In this document: positions 1 through 7,627 of the stretch, piece after piece | How the letters are laid out: every line of letters starts with the position of its first letter | Position numbering within the stretch: position 1 is the first letter of the stretch | Assembly: GCA_964572225.1 (NCBI GenBank) | Contig: CAZNFR010000072.1 | Coordinates: 1 to 17,999, forward strand | Direction: 5' to 3' | DNA from: CAZNFR01 sp964572225 | Lineage (GTDB): Bacteria > Bacteroidota > Bacteroidia > Bacteroidales > GCA-2748055 | DNA: 17,999 nucleotides | The notes under the pieces: model-generated | The model's database searches: none | Seen by the model: the letters and a program-made list of their open reading frames with translations, nothing else | Told to the model about the DNA's origin: nothing | Program-made: the position numbers and the translations under genes

Positions 1-424
1 CAGGTACAGTTATCACCCCCTTGCGATCAAAAAGAAATCCCAGGGAACCATTGGTCCCAAGGTTACCCCCTCTTTTATTAAAGATGGCCCTCATGTTGGA
101 AACGGTTCGAAGATTATTATCAGAAAGACATTCGATAAACACAGCTATTCCATTGGGAAGGTATCCCTCGTAGGTCAATTCCAGCAGATTATCCCCTTCT
201 TTATCCGCTTTGTTAATTGCCCGTTCAATATTGTCTTTGGGCATATTCACCCCTTTGGCATTGGCCACGGCAAGCCTCAGTCTTGGATTGGCCTCGATTT
301 CCGAACCACCCTCTTTTACTGCAATACTGATCTCTTTTACGATCCTCGAAAAGATTTTCGAACGCTTGGCATCGGCTGCGCCTTTTTTCCTTTTAATGGT
401 TGACCATTTACTGTGTCCTGACAT
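1..424 (-). CDS. yebC: YebC/PmpR family protein (TACO1-like), 5' part, truncated by window edge
   Basis: The minus-strand reading frame begins MSGHSKWSTIKRKKGAADAK, the near-invariant start of the YebC/PmpR/TACO1 family. It stays open for about 141 codons to the left edge of the window; the family is normally about 235-250 residues, so roughly the last 100 residues lie outside. Other family hallmarks are visible: ARLRLAV-like 'NPRLRLAVANAKGVNMPKDN' around residues 46-65, and 'TYEGYLPNGIAVFIE' further on. Family members are cytosolic. They have been described as transcriptional regulators and, more recently, as ribosome-associated factors that help translate difficult (for example proline-rich) stretches. 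The start is the ATG read at 424-422. A divergent promoter candidate lies just upstream. The family call is very secure; the exact role in this organism is not shown by the sequence. Confidence 0.95.
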   Translation of the reverse strand, partial: MSGHSKWSTIKRKKGAADAKRSKIFSRIVKEISIAVKEGGSEIEANPRLRLAVANAKGVNMPKDNIERAINKADKEGDNLLELTYEGYLPNGIAVFIECLSDNNLRTVSNMRAIFNKRGGNLGTNGSLGFLFDRKGVITVP

Positions 425-448
425 GTTTAATCCCTTTTAAATGAAACG

Positions 449-479
449 CAAAAATAAGAAATTGCCTAAATATTTGAAA
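449..479 (-). promoter_or_regulatory. Candidate Bacteroidota-type promoter for yebC
   Basis: Read on the minus strand, TATTTTTG (456-449) matches the Bacteroidota -7 consensus TAnnTTTG exactly. TTTC at 479-476 differs by one base from the -33 box TTTG, with a 19-base spacer. The predicted transcript would start about 20 bases before the yebC ATG. This is pattern matching only, with no experimental support. Confidence 0.5.
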
Positions 480-485
480 CATATC

Positions 486-518
486 CTGCAACCTCCTTTT
501 TAAAATCCCGGGTTGCAG
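486..518. repeat. 8-bp perfect inverted repeat between divergent yebC and AhpD-like gene
   Basis: CTGCAACC (486-493) and GGTTGCAG (511-518) are perfect reverse complements separated by 17 bases. The element lies between the candidate yebC promoter and the TAACTTTG box of the divergent gene. Its symmetry suits a dimeric DNA-binding protein, or a hairpin with a large loop. No T-run follows the right arm, so it is not an obvious terminator. Confidence 0.45.
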
Positions 519-557
519 AATCTCCTGTTTTATTCTTATAATCCCGATGTTAATCAA

Positions 558-565
558 TAACTTTG
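558..565 (+). promoter_or_regulatory. Candidate -7 promoter box (TAACTTTG) for the AhpD-like gene
   Basis: TAACTTTG is an exact match to the Bacteroidota -7 consensus TAnnTTTG, 28 bases before the ATG at 594. No clear TTTG box occurs 19-21 bases upstream, so the -33 half is weak or absent. Confidence 0.4.
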
Positions 566-593
566 GTGCAACTTTAACCGAAACACAAGATCC

Positions 594-941
594 ATGAGCG
601 AAAAGGTAAAAAAATTCCGTGAATACCGGGAAAAGATGAACGAAAGGATCATGGCGGGCAATAACCTTGTCATGAAGCGTATCTATAATTTGGATACCAA
701 CATCTATATGGACGGAGCACTCGATTCCAAAACCAAGGAAATGCTCGGGCTGGTTGCATCCATGGTCCTCCGCTGTGACGATTGTGTAAACTACCATCTG
801 GAACAATGCAAGAAATTGGGTGTGAATAAAAAAGAGCTTTTCGAAATCTTTTCCGTGGCGAACCTGGTCGGGGGTACAATTGTTATTCCTCATACAAGGA
901 GAGCCCTTGAATACTGGGAAGATCTAGAGCAAATGGAATAA
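594..941 (+). CDS. Carboxymuconolactone decarboxylase family protein (AhpD-like)
   Basis: This 115-residue cytosolic protein carries the CxxCxxxH redox motif of AhpD-like proteins: C61, C64 and H68 in 'LRCDDCVNYH'. In the family the two cysteines act as a thiol pair, for example relaying electrons to peroxiredoxins in AhpD itself; other family members are true gamma-carboxymuconolactone decarboxylases. The flanking sequence (LGLVASMVLRCDDC, then 'GVNKKELFEIFSVANLVGGTIVIPH') fits the all-helical CMD fold. The length is normal for a single-domain CMD protein. No signal peptide is seen. The gene ends 31 bases before the large exported protein and could share its transcript. The natural substrate cannot be read from the sequence; a disulfide or peroxide-related role is inferred from the CxxC pair. 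The ATG at 594 is the first in frame and follows an exact TAnnTTTG box. Confidence 0.88.
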   Translation: MSEKVKKFREYREKMNERIMAGNNLVMKRIYNLDTNIYMDGALDSKTKEMLGLVASMVLRCDDCVNYHLEQCKKLGVNKKELFEIFSVANLVGGTIVIPHTRRALEYWEDLEQME

Positions 942-972
942 TCTTTCCAACAGACATAATAAACGATTTGTC

Positions 973-3366
973 ATGAAAAGAAAAATATCCATATCGGCAT
1001 TGTTTCTATTTGCCGGATTAATCCTGAGTTCTTTCAGCCTTAACCAGGACCCGCAAAGCAATGTAACCAGGAATTTGCTTCTGAAATTGCAAAATCATTA
1101 TAACTGGTACCCTCAGCAAAAGGTTTATCTTCATCTTGACAAAACCCGGTACAGGGTTGATGAAACCTTATGGTACAAGGCATATGTGGTTGATGCAAGC
1201 TCACACAAACCGGATCAGAGAAGCACCAACCTGTATGTTGAACTGATTAATCCTTCCGGATTCCGGGTACAAACCCGGCTTCTGAAACTGGATAATGGAA
1301 TTGCCAGAGGTGATTTTTCCTTTAACGATACCATACCTGAAGGAAGGTACCGGATAAAAGCCTATACCAACTGGATGAGGAATCTTGATGAAGAGTTCTT
1401 CTATACCCACGATGTGTATATCTCAAATCCCTTCTTTTCCACCTACGCCGACAGGGAAGCGGTTCAAAAGGTGAAAAAAGGGGCCAGAGTTGCGGAAAGG
1501 CAGGCTTCACGATACGACGTCAGCTTTCATCCTGAAGGGGGATACCTTCTTTCGGGCGTAGAGGCCAGGGTGGCTTTTAAGGCTGTCAATGATCTCGGAC
1601 CGGGGGTGGACATTCGCGGAGAGCTGCTTGATAACAAGGGTAATAAAATTCTTGATTTTGAAAGCCTTCATGCAGGTATGGGTAGTTTTACCTTTACCCC
1701 AGCTGAGGGTAATTCCTACAAGGCGGTGATCTATCCCGAAAATCTTCGCGAAAAGAGCGTTAACCTTCCCGAAGCCATTGACCGTGGGGTAAGTTTTACC
1801 ACAGATCACCTTAATAGTGACAACCTTACGGTTAATCTCATTACAAATATCCAGCCGGGTGAATTTCCTCCTAATACACGCTACTTCCTGGTGGCACATA
1901 CCCGTGGAATAGCAAAGTATTCGGGAGAAATGGATCTGAATGGAGAACGTACCCTCAGTATACCAAAATCCCTTTTCTCTCAGGGTATTACACATCTTAC
2001 TCTCTTTAATACGGCGTCTAACCCCATTAGCGAAAGACTGGTCTTTATTGATAACCGAACCAGCCTGAATGTGGAAGTAATGCCCCAAAAATCCCTGGCC
2101 CGAAAACGCGAAAACCTGAATGTAAACATAAATGTAACAGACATGGATGGTAATCCCGTGGAAGGAGAATTCTCTCTCGCGGTGATCAAAACCAATCGCT
2201 ATCTTCCGGAAGACAATATACTCAGCAACCTTCTCCTCACCTCTGATCTGAAAGGCCATATTGAATTCCCTGAGTCCTATTTCGACAACCGCGGAGTTGT
2301 ACTCGAAAAAGAACTTGATAATCTTTTATTGACACAGGGCTGGAAAAGGTTCGACTGGACTACCGTAAATCTGAATATTAACGAAGAGCCAGAATACAAT
2401 GTAGAGGAAGGAATTGTTATAAGTGGCCGTATCACCCGGGAACTCTTCAGTCTCCCACTTCGTGATATCAAAGTTCAGCTTACCATTCTTAATGAATATA
2501 ACGACACCTATGTTACCCGGTCTGATATGGATGGAAACTTCAGCTTCAGAAATCTTGACTACCCGGATACCGTTAGCGTGATGGTCGAAGCCTGGCGGGA
2601 AAGCGGAAAGAAAAACCTGGTGATCATCATGGACCAAAATCTGCCTACCCGAACCAAAATGAACTACCTGACCGAACAATACCTTAAAAAACCCGGTGAA
2701 GAAGGACGATGGGCTGTACCAGAGGAAGAAGAGGATGATGATCCCTATGCAGAAGATTATATCGACTTTCCACGAATCCATTCCGAACCCAACGATGTTA
2801 TCATTGTTACCGAAAATATGCAAAACATGCAGTCTGTTTCCCAAATCATTCAGGGAAGGGTACCCGGTGTAATGGTCAGTGGTAATAGCGTGCGGATCAG
2901 AGGTATAAACAGTTTTTATGGAGGACTAGACCCCCTCTTCCTTCTCGACGGAATTCCTGTGGATGCGGAGTTTGCTTTATCCATGCCTCCCTACGATGTT
3001 GACCGGATTGAGATCCTGAAAGGACCCGAGGCTGCAATTTACGGATCCAGAGGAGCGAACGGGGTTATTGCCATCTATACCAAAAGAGGACGGTTTATGA
3101 AAAAAGGGGTGGTTGACTTTAAAATGCTAGGGTATTACACCCCTAAAGAGTTTTATCAGCCCAGATACGATATAAGGCCCGATGAAAACTTTGAAGATAT
3201 CCGCACCACCCTGTTCTGGGAACCTGCCATAAGCCTTGATAATAAAACTGACTTTAACTACAGCTTTTATACCTCGGATGTGGAAGGGGAATACATGATC
3301 CGGATTGAAGGGATTGATGCAAACGGGAATCCGGGAACCGGCTCTGCCCTGATTAATGTAAGATAA
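973..3366 (+). CDS. Exported MG2-domain protein with C-terminal TonB-receptor plug domain, no beta-barrel
   Basis: This 797-residue protein has a Sec signal peptide (MKRKISISALFLFAGLILSS, residues 1-22). Residues about 46-140 resemble the MG2 fold of alpha-2-macroglobulin-like proteins ('KVYLHLDKTRYRVDETLWYK'). About 485-560 reads as a carboxypeptidase-regulatory-like beta-sandwich ('TRSDMDGNFSFRNLDYPDTV'). An acidic run sits at 584-590, and about 605-710 is a TonB-dependent receptor plug: 'VRIRGIN', 'PLFLLDGIPV', 'VDRIEILKGPEAAIYGSRGANGVI'. Only about 87 residues follow the plug, with an Ig-like appearance ('GEYMIRIEGIDANGNPGTG'), whereas a true TonB receptor needs a barrel of several hundred residues. 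It is therefore not a canonical transporter. Homologues of this architecture are widespread in Bacteroidota and usually named only by their plug domain. A surface or periplasmic scaffold role is speculation. The gene is intact. Confidence 0.82.
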   Translation: MKRKISISALFLFAGLILSSFSLNQDPQSNVTRNLLLKLQNHYNWYPQQKVYLHLDKTRYRVDETLWYKAYVVDASSHKPDQRSTNLYVELINPSGFRVQTRLLKLDNGIARGDFSFNDTIPEGRYRIKAYTNWMRNLDEEFFYTHDVYISNPFFSTYADREAVQKVKKGARVAERQASRYDVSFHPEGGYLLSGVEARVAFKAVNDLGPGVDIRGELLDNKGNKILDFESLHAGMGSFTFTPAEGNSYKAVIYPENLREKSVNLPEAIDRGVSFTTDHLNSDNLTVNLITNIQPGEFPPNTRYFLVAHTRGIAKYSGEMDLNGERTLSIPKSLFSQGITHLTLFNTASNPISERLVFIDNRTSLNVEVMPQKSLARKRENLNVNINVTDMDGNPVEGEFSLAVIKTNRYLPEDNILSNLLLTSDLKGHIEFPESYFDNRGVVLEKELDNLLLTQGWKRFDWTTVNLNINEEPEYNVEEGIVISGRITRELFSLPLRDIKVQLTILNEYNDTYVTRSDMDGNFSFRNLDYPDTVSVMVEAWRESGKKNLVIIMDQNLPTRTKMNYLTEQYLKKPGEEGRWAVPEEEEDDDPYAEDYIDFPRIHSEPNDVIIVTENMQNMQSVSQIIQGRVPGVMVSGNSVRIRGINSFYGGLDPLFLLDGIPVDAEFALSMPPYDVDRIEILKGPEAAIYGSRGANGVIAIYTKRGRFMKKGVVDFKMLGYYTPKEFYQPRYDIRPDENFEDIRTTLFWEPAISLDNKTDFNYSFYTSDVEGEYMIRIEGIDANGNPGTGSALINVR

Positions 3367-3419
3367 AGCAGGATTATCACTAAGCCTTTTTGCCATCCGG
3401 AGGTTTTAAAGAATTCTTA

Positions 3420-3427
3420 TATATTTG
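3420..3427 (+). promoter_or_regulatory. Candidate -7 promoter box (TATATTTG) for the S46 peptidase
   Basis: TATATTTG matches TAnnTTTG exactly. The nearest upstream TTTG (3389-3392) is 27 bases away, longer than the usual 19-21, so the -33 element is doubtful. A start soon after this box would give a leader of about 70 bases containing the hairpin at 3464-3481. Confidence 0.35.
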
Positions 3428-3463
3428 CAGGTATGAATTAATTAACCATCTCCCCTGCACTGC

Positions 3464-3481
3464 AATACGGGAATCCGTATT
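3464..3481 (+). repeat. Perfect 7-bp stem, 4-base loop hairpin in the leader of the S46 peptidase
   Basis: AATACGG (3464-3470) pairs with CCGTATT (3475-3481) around the loop GAAT. The right arm ends 24 bases before the ATG at 3506. There is no following T-run, so it does not look like a terminator. It could be an mRNA leader stem or an operator. Confidence 0.45.
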
Positions 3482-3505
3482 CAGTTATTAACAAAAATAA
3501 ACAGT

Positions 3506-5665
3506 ATGAAGAAACAAATTTCGTTTTTCCTGGTGATCCTACTCCTTTCATTTTCTGCAGTCACCAGGGCCGATGAAGGAATGTGGTTATTATCCATGTT
3601 ACAAAAAGACCGTCTGGAGAAAATGCAGAAAATGGGAATTCAATTATCCGCAGAGGATATCTACAGCATTAATAACTCCAGTCTGAAGGATGCGGTAGGA
3701 GCCCTCGACGGCGGATCCTGCACAGCAGAACTTATTTCCGCTGAAGGACTTTTACTCACCAATCATCATTGCGGATATGATGAAATCCAAAATCACTCTT
3801 CCCTGGAGAATAATTACCTCAAAAACGGATTCTGGGCCATGACCAAAGAAGAGGAATTACCCAACGAGGGGAAAACCGTAACTTTTGTCGTCAGGATCGA
3901 AGATGTGACCGACCAGGTACTTCCCTATCTTTCCATGGAAATATCCGGTGAGGCACGTGCCGACAGTGTGGAAGCGCTTACCTCTGAACTGGTACGTGAA
4001 GCAACCGAGGGAACTCACTACGATGCATACGTTAAAGGCTTTTTCAACGGAAACCAGTATTTTCTCTTTGTAAACGAAACCTTCAGGGATGTCAGACTGG
4101 TGGGTGCCCCGCCCGAGTCGATCGGAAAATTTGGCCATGATACCGATAACTGGATGTGGCCAAGGCATACCGGTGATTTTGCCCTATTCAGGGTATACAC
4201 AGGTCCCGACGGACTCCCGGTCGATTATTCACCCGATAATATTCCCCTGGAACCCCGGCATTTTCTGCCTATATCCCTAAAAGGATATGAACTCGGCGAT
4301 TTTGCCATGGTTATGGGATTTCCCGGCTCCACCGACCGCTATATGACCTCGTGGGAAGTGGAAGAACTGCTGGAGATCACCCATCCAAACCGGATAAAGG
4401 TCAGGGGAATCAAACAGGACATCATGAGGGAAAACATGAGGGAAAGTGAAGAAATTGACATTATGTATTCAGCAAAATATTCAAAATCCAGTAATTATTG
4501 GAAGTATTCCATTGGTCAGTCCCAGGGGCTCAAAAACCTAAATGTCGTTGAAAGAAAGCAGGATCTTGAGGAAGAATTCAGAGAATGGATGGAAAAAGAT
4601 CCTTCAAGAATTGAAAAATACGATGGAATTCTTGAAGATATTCAGCAATCGGTAGCGGAAAGAAAAAACATTGTGCACTCCTCGCAATACCTTTTCGAAG
4701 CCATGTACCTGGGTATGGAAACCATTCAGGCAGGTAATTTCCTTAGGTTCCTGTATAATGAATTATCCTCCGAAGCTATAGATCCCGAGAGACTGGAACG
4801 AATACTTGCCTTCGTCAAATCCAACGCAACCGAATTCTATAACGAATACGATGTGAATACAGACATGGAAATTATGAGGGCCATGCTTGAATTAATGATC
4901 GAAGACGTCCCTGAAGTATTTCAACCTGAGCAAATTAAGGCAATCAAGGATAAGTATGAAGGAAAGCTGGATAATTATATTGAGAAATACCGCCGCAAAT
5001 CCATCCTTACCGATCGGGAAAAATACATGGCTTTCCTTGAAGACCCCGATCTGAAAACCCTTGAGAAGGATCCCGGATTTCAACTTACCCTGTCCTTTAT
5101 CGATTCCTACATTGCCATGAATTCCCTTTCCGAAAGTATTAATATACTTATGGAAAGGGCAGTCCGGCTATGGATCGACGGATTGATGAACATGCAGGAG
5201 AACCGGAGTTTTTACCCTGATGCAAACTCCACAATACGGTTTACCTACGGTACTGTGGGTGATTATGAGCCTCGTGATGCCGTTCACTACGCCCATTTCA
5301 CCACTATGGAAGGCATTATGGAAAAAGAAGATCCCAACAATCCGGAGTTTATCGTAAGCAACAAACTGAAAGATCTTTTCCGGGCCAAAGAATTCGGTCG
5401 CTATGGAATGAACGGAACCATGCCTGTCTGCTTCACTACAAACAATGATATTACCGGTGGAAACTCGGGGAGCCCGGTGATTAACGGAGAGGGTCATCTT
5501 ATCGGAATTGCATTCGATGGTAACTGGGAAGCCATGAGCGGAGATGTTGCCTTCGAAACGGAATTGCAGAAATGCATCAACGTTGATATTCGCTACGTGC
5601 TTTTCGTTATCGACAAATATGCAGAAGCAACTCACCTGATTGAAGAAATGAAAATCATTGAATAG
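3506..5665 (+). CDS. S46 family dipeptidyl-peptidase, DPP7-like
   Basis: This 719-residue exported serine peptidase removes dipeptides from peptide N-termini. A signal peptide (MKKQISFFLVILLLSFSAVTRA) is predicted to be cleaved before DEGMW, a typical mature S46 start. The chymotrypsin-like catalytic triad is visible: H88 in 'TNHHCGYDE', D224 in 'WPRHTGDFALFRVY' and S654 in 'GGNSGSPVING'. The length fits the family (about 700-720). In Porphyromonas gingivalis DPP11, Arg673 (18 residues after catalytic Ser655) gives Asp/Glu specificity, whereas DPP7 has Gly there. The equivalent residue here is G672 in 'FDGNWE', predicting DPP7-type preference for hydrophobic or aliphatic P1 residues. No T9SS C-terminal sorting domain is seen, so the site is probably periplasmic. 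The 21-base gap to rnhA allows readthrough into it. Confidence 0.93.
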   Translation: MKKQISFFLVILLLSFSAVTRADEGMWLLSMLQKDRLEKMQKMGIQLSAEDIYSINNSSLKDAVGALDGGSCTAELISAEGLLLTNHHCGYDEIQNHSSLENNYLKNGFWAMTKEEELPNEGKTVTFVVRIEDVTDQVLPYLSMEISGEARADSVEALTSELVREATEGTHYDAYVKGFFNGNQYFLFVNETFRDVRLVGAPPESIGKFGHDTDNWMWPRHTGDFALFRVYTGPDGLPVDYSPDNIPLEPRHFLPISLKGYELGDFAMVMGFPGSTDRYMTSWEVEELLEITHPNRIKVRGIKQDIMRENMRESEEIDIMYSAKYSKSSNYWKYSIGQSQGLKNLNVVERKQDLEEEFREWMEKDPSRIEKYDGILEDIQQSVAERKNIVHSSQYLFEAMYLGMETIQAGNFLRFLYNELSSEAIDPERLERILAFVKSNATEFYNEYDVNTDMEIMRAMLELMIEDVPEVFQPEQIKAIKDKYEGKLDNYIEKYRRKSILTDREKYMAFLEDPDLKTLEKDPGFQLTLSFIDSYIAMNSLSESINILMERAVRLWIDGLMNMQENRSFYPDANSTIRFTYGTVGDYEPRDAVHYAHFTTMEGIMEKEDPNNPEFIVSNKLKDLFRAKEFGRYGMNGTMPVCFTTNNDITGGNSGSPVINGEGHLIGIAFDGNWEAMSGDVAFETELQKCINVDIRYVLFVIDKYAEATHLIEEMKIIE

Positions 5666-5686
5666 ATCCGGAATAAGCCTATCTCA

Positions 5687-6148
5687 ATGAACCGTAAAAT
5701 TACCATGTACACCGACGGAGCTGCCCGGGGAAACCCGGGCCCCGGCGGACTTGGTGTGGTTCTGATGAACAACAGCCTCAGAAAGGAGATCTCGGAAGGA
5801 TACAGGCTGACCACCAACAACCGGATGGAGTTACTTGCCATAATCCGCGGACTACAGGCTGTAAGGTGGAAACAGGCAGAAATCCATATTTATACTGATT
5901 CCAGATATGTTGCAGATGCCGTGAATAAAGGCTGGTTGTTCGACTGGGAAAAAAAAGATTTCCAAAAAAAGAAAAATCCCGACCTCTGGAAAGTATTTCT
6001 GGAACTTTACAGGAAACATAACGTAAGCATTAACTGGGTCAAAGGTCATGCAGAAATCCCGGAGAATGAAAGATGCGATGAACTGGCAGTGGGGGCTTCA
6101 AAACAAAAAGACCTGAAAAAGGACACCGGATACAGCAGGGAAAATTAG
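5687..6148 (+). CDS. rnhA: Ribonuclease HI
   Basis: This 153-residue cytosolic enzyme cleaves the RNA strand of RNA-DNA hybrids, as in R-loop removal and primer clean-up. All active-site residues of the E. coli type are present: D10 in 'MYTDGAARGNPGPGG', E48 in 'NNRMELLA', D71 in 'IYTDSRYV', H121 in 'VKGHAEIPENE' and D131 in 'ERCDELA'. The basic 'handle' region (EKKDFQKKKNPDLW, about residues 88-101) found in RNase HI with strong hybrid binding is also present. The length matches the bacterial type I enzyme (about 155), with no N-terminal hybrid-binding domain. It follows the S46 peptidase by 21 bases without a terminator, so co-transcription is plausible although the functions are unrelated. 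Confidence 0.95.
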   Translation: MNRKITMYTDGAARGNPGPGGLGVVLMNNSLRKEISEGYRLTTNNRMELLAIIRGLQAVRWKQAEIHIYTDSRYVADAVNKGWLFDWEKKDFQKKKNPDLWKVFLELYRKHNVSINWVKGHAEIPENERCDELAVGASKQKDLKKDTGYSREN

Positions 6149-6201
6149 CGTATAAACCTAAATACAGTCTGGCAAAAGACAGATGAGAGCAAAGCCGGCT
6201 T

Positions 6202-6720
6202 ATGATCAACCGGGAGAATATAATCTTTTTTGAAGGTCACCTGACGTTTTCCACCATCGGCCGTTTGCTTACCCTCCTCAAGAACCGGATGGAGCAAAGC
6301 GGGATGCGCATCAACACCTACAAAAAGGTGATCTCCGTAATGGTGGAAGTCCTCGAAAACATCTATAAATACAATGACTACATCCACGAAGATCCCTATA
6401 TCTTCAGGAACTACCTCCCCATTTTTCGAATTGACCGTTACAACAGCAGCTTTATTATGCACTCCGTAAACCCGATAAGAAACGTGCATATTCCTGTCCT
6501 GAGAGCTAAAATCGAAAAGGTGAACAGTAAGAATCCATCAGAACTCAAGGAATTATTCAGAGAAACCATTTCAAACGGACAATTCACGGATAAAGGGGGT
6601 GCCGGACTTGGAATAATTGAAATGGCGAAGCTATCCGGAAATCCACTCGATTTCTCATTCCAGGAGGTCAACGACCAATTCTCCTGCTACTTCCTAAGCA
6701 TTACCTTTAATGATGTATAA
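6202..6720 (+). CDS. SiaB-like GHKL-fold protein kinase (DUF6272 family), orphan
   Basis: This 172-residue cytosolic protein resembles the SiaB/DUF6272 family of small GHKL ATPase-fold kinases. It shows an N-box-like segment ('VMVEVLENIYKYND', E49 and N53) and a glycine-rich G-box ('FTDKGGAGLGIIEMAKLSG', residues 128-146), but has no sensor or histidine phosphoacceptor domain. In Pseudomonas aeruginosa, SiaB phosphorylates the antagonist-like protein SiaC, opposite the PP2C phosphatase SiaA, to control c-di-GMP and aggregation. Neither a SiaC-like nor a SiaA-like gene lies nearby: upstream is rnhA, and downstream is the convergent kdsB 15 bases away. Its partner must therefore be elsewhere, or the protein has another role. 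The family call rests on recognised motifs and length; substrate and pathway are inferred. An anti-sigma-factor-type GHKL kinase is the main alternative. Confidence 0.72.
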   Translation: MINRENIIFFEGHLTFSTIGRLLTLLKNRMEQSGMRINTYKKVISVMVEVLENIYKYNDYIHEDPYIFRNYLPIFRIDRYNSSFIMHSVNPIRNVHIPVLRAKIEKVNSKNPSELKELFRETISNGQFTDKGGAGLGIIEMAKLSGNPLDFSFQEVNDQFSCYFLSITFNDV

Positions 6721-6735
6721 ATATGCTTCCCGTTT

Positions 6736-7497
6736 TTATCCCGGGCCCTGATCGCCCCCTGCAGCCAGCAATCTTTTAAGGTCCTCCGGGGTATCAATGC
6801 CCGGAGAATCATACCCGGTCTCATTTACCTTAATTCTGTAGCCTGCTTCCAGCCATCGAAGCTGCTCAAGAGATTCGGCCGACTCCAGTTCACCCTTGTC
6901 AAGCCGGGTAATTTCTCTTAACACTTCAGCACGGTAAGCATAAACCCCAATGTGCCGGTAAAAACTCTGGTGAGCGATCCAGTCTTTCTTCTCAATCCCT
7001 CTCAGATAAGGGATGGGTGACCGGCTAAAATATAATGCGAAATTCTCATGGTCCCTTACCACTTTAGGTTTGTTGGGATCAAAAACCTCTTCGGGATCGT
7101 GGATCAGCTTAATCAAAGTGGAAATCTGGGTTCGCTCATCCGAGAAGGAATCTATGAGCTGACGGACCATTCCGGGGTGAACAAAGGGCTCATCCCCCTG
7201 AATATTTACCACCACATCGTAGCGGGTTCCGGGCTGGGATTCAATCGAATCCAGAGCCTCCCTGCATCGGTCGGTACCGCTCTGATGCTCCGTTGAGGTC
7301 ATAACCACATTTCCGTCAAAATTCCGGATCTCATCAAAAATTCTCTGGTCATCGGTCGCTACCCATAACTCATCCAAAGCAACAGAAGCTTTCTCATATA
7401 CATGCCTGATCATAGTCCTGTCGCCAATCCTGACCAGTGGTTTGCCCGGAAACCGGGTAGAAGCGTACCTGGAAGGAATGATGCCGAGTATATTCAT
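6736..7497 (-). CDS. kdsB: 3-deoxy-manno-octulosonate cytidylyltransferase (CMP-KDO synthetase)
   Basis: This 253-residue cytosolic enzyme transfers CMP from CTP to KDO, activating the sugar for the lipopolysaccharide inner core. Family hallmarks are all present: the nucleotide-binding N-terminus 'IPSRYASTRFPGKPL' (residues 7-21), 'EHQSGTDRC' (70-78), 'NIQGDEPF' (98-105), 'YFSRSPIPY' and the C-terminal 'GIDTPEDL' (233-240). The length agrees with the family (about 245-255); the last few residues (GGDQGPG) are a short extra tail. It is convergent with the SiaB-like gene and divergent from the sigma-54 activator, so it appears to be transcribed alone. No exact TAnnTTTG box was found upstream on its strand. 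The presence of kdsB, with lptE nearby, shows a lipopolysaccharide-bearing outer membrane. Confidence 0.96.
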   Translation of the reverse strand: MNILGIIPSRYASTRFPGKPLVRIGDRTMIRHVYEKASVALDELWVATDDQRIFDEIRNFDGNVVMTSTEHQSGTDRCREALDSIESQPGTRYDVVVNIQGDEPFVHPGMVRQLIDSFSDERTQISTLIKLIHDPEEVFDPNKPKVVRDHENFALYFSRSPIPYLRGIEKKDWIAHQSFYRHIGVYAYRAEVLREITRLDKGELESAESLEQLRWLEAGYRIKVNETGYDSPGIDTPEDLKRLLAAGGDQGPG

Positions 7498-7596
7498 AAA
7501 TTTCTAGATTTTGGCCGAAGTTATTCATTTTCTCAGAAGAGCCGGAAATAAATCCGCAAAACTGAATTCCAAATTCTGTAAGTTTATAACTCAATA

Positions 7597-7627
7597 TTAG
7601 TAAAAAACTTTTAAAGTTGTAATTTTG
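7597..7627 (+). promoter_or_regulatory. Candidate promoter for the sigma-54 activator operon
   Basis: TAATTTTG (7620-7627) matches TAnnTTTG exactly. TTAG (7597-7600) is one base off the -33 TTTG, with a 19-base spacer. The resulting leader of about 100 bases would end at the GTG at 7733. A small palindrome, AACTTT-T-AAAGTT (7606-7618), sits within the spacer. Confidence 0.5.

Noticed and set aside
408..893. Minus-strand open frame (161 codons) across the AhpD-like gene and the yebC promoter region
   Set aside because: It runs antisense through the conserved CxxCxxxH coding region and overlaps the start of yebC, so it is a shadow frame.
1507..2259. Minus-strand open frame (250 codons) within the MG2/plug protein gene
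   Set aside because: It is antisense to a clearly coding frame with signal peptide and domains, and has no recognisable domain or promoter.
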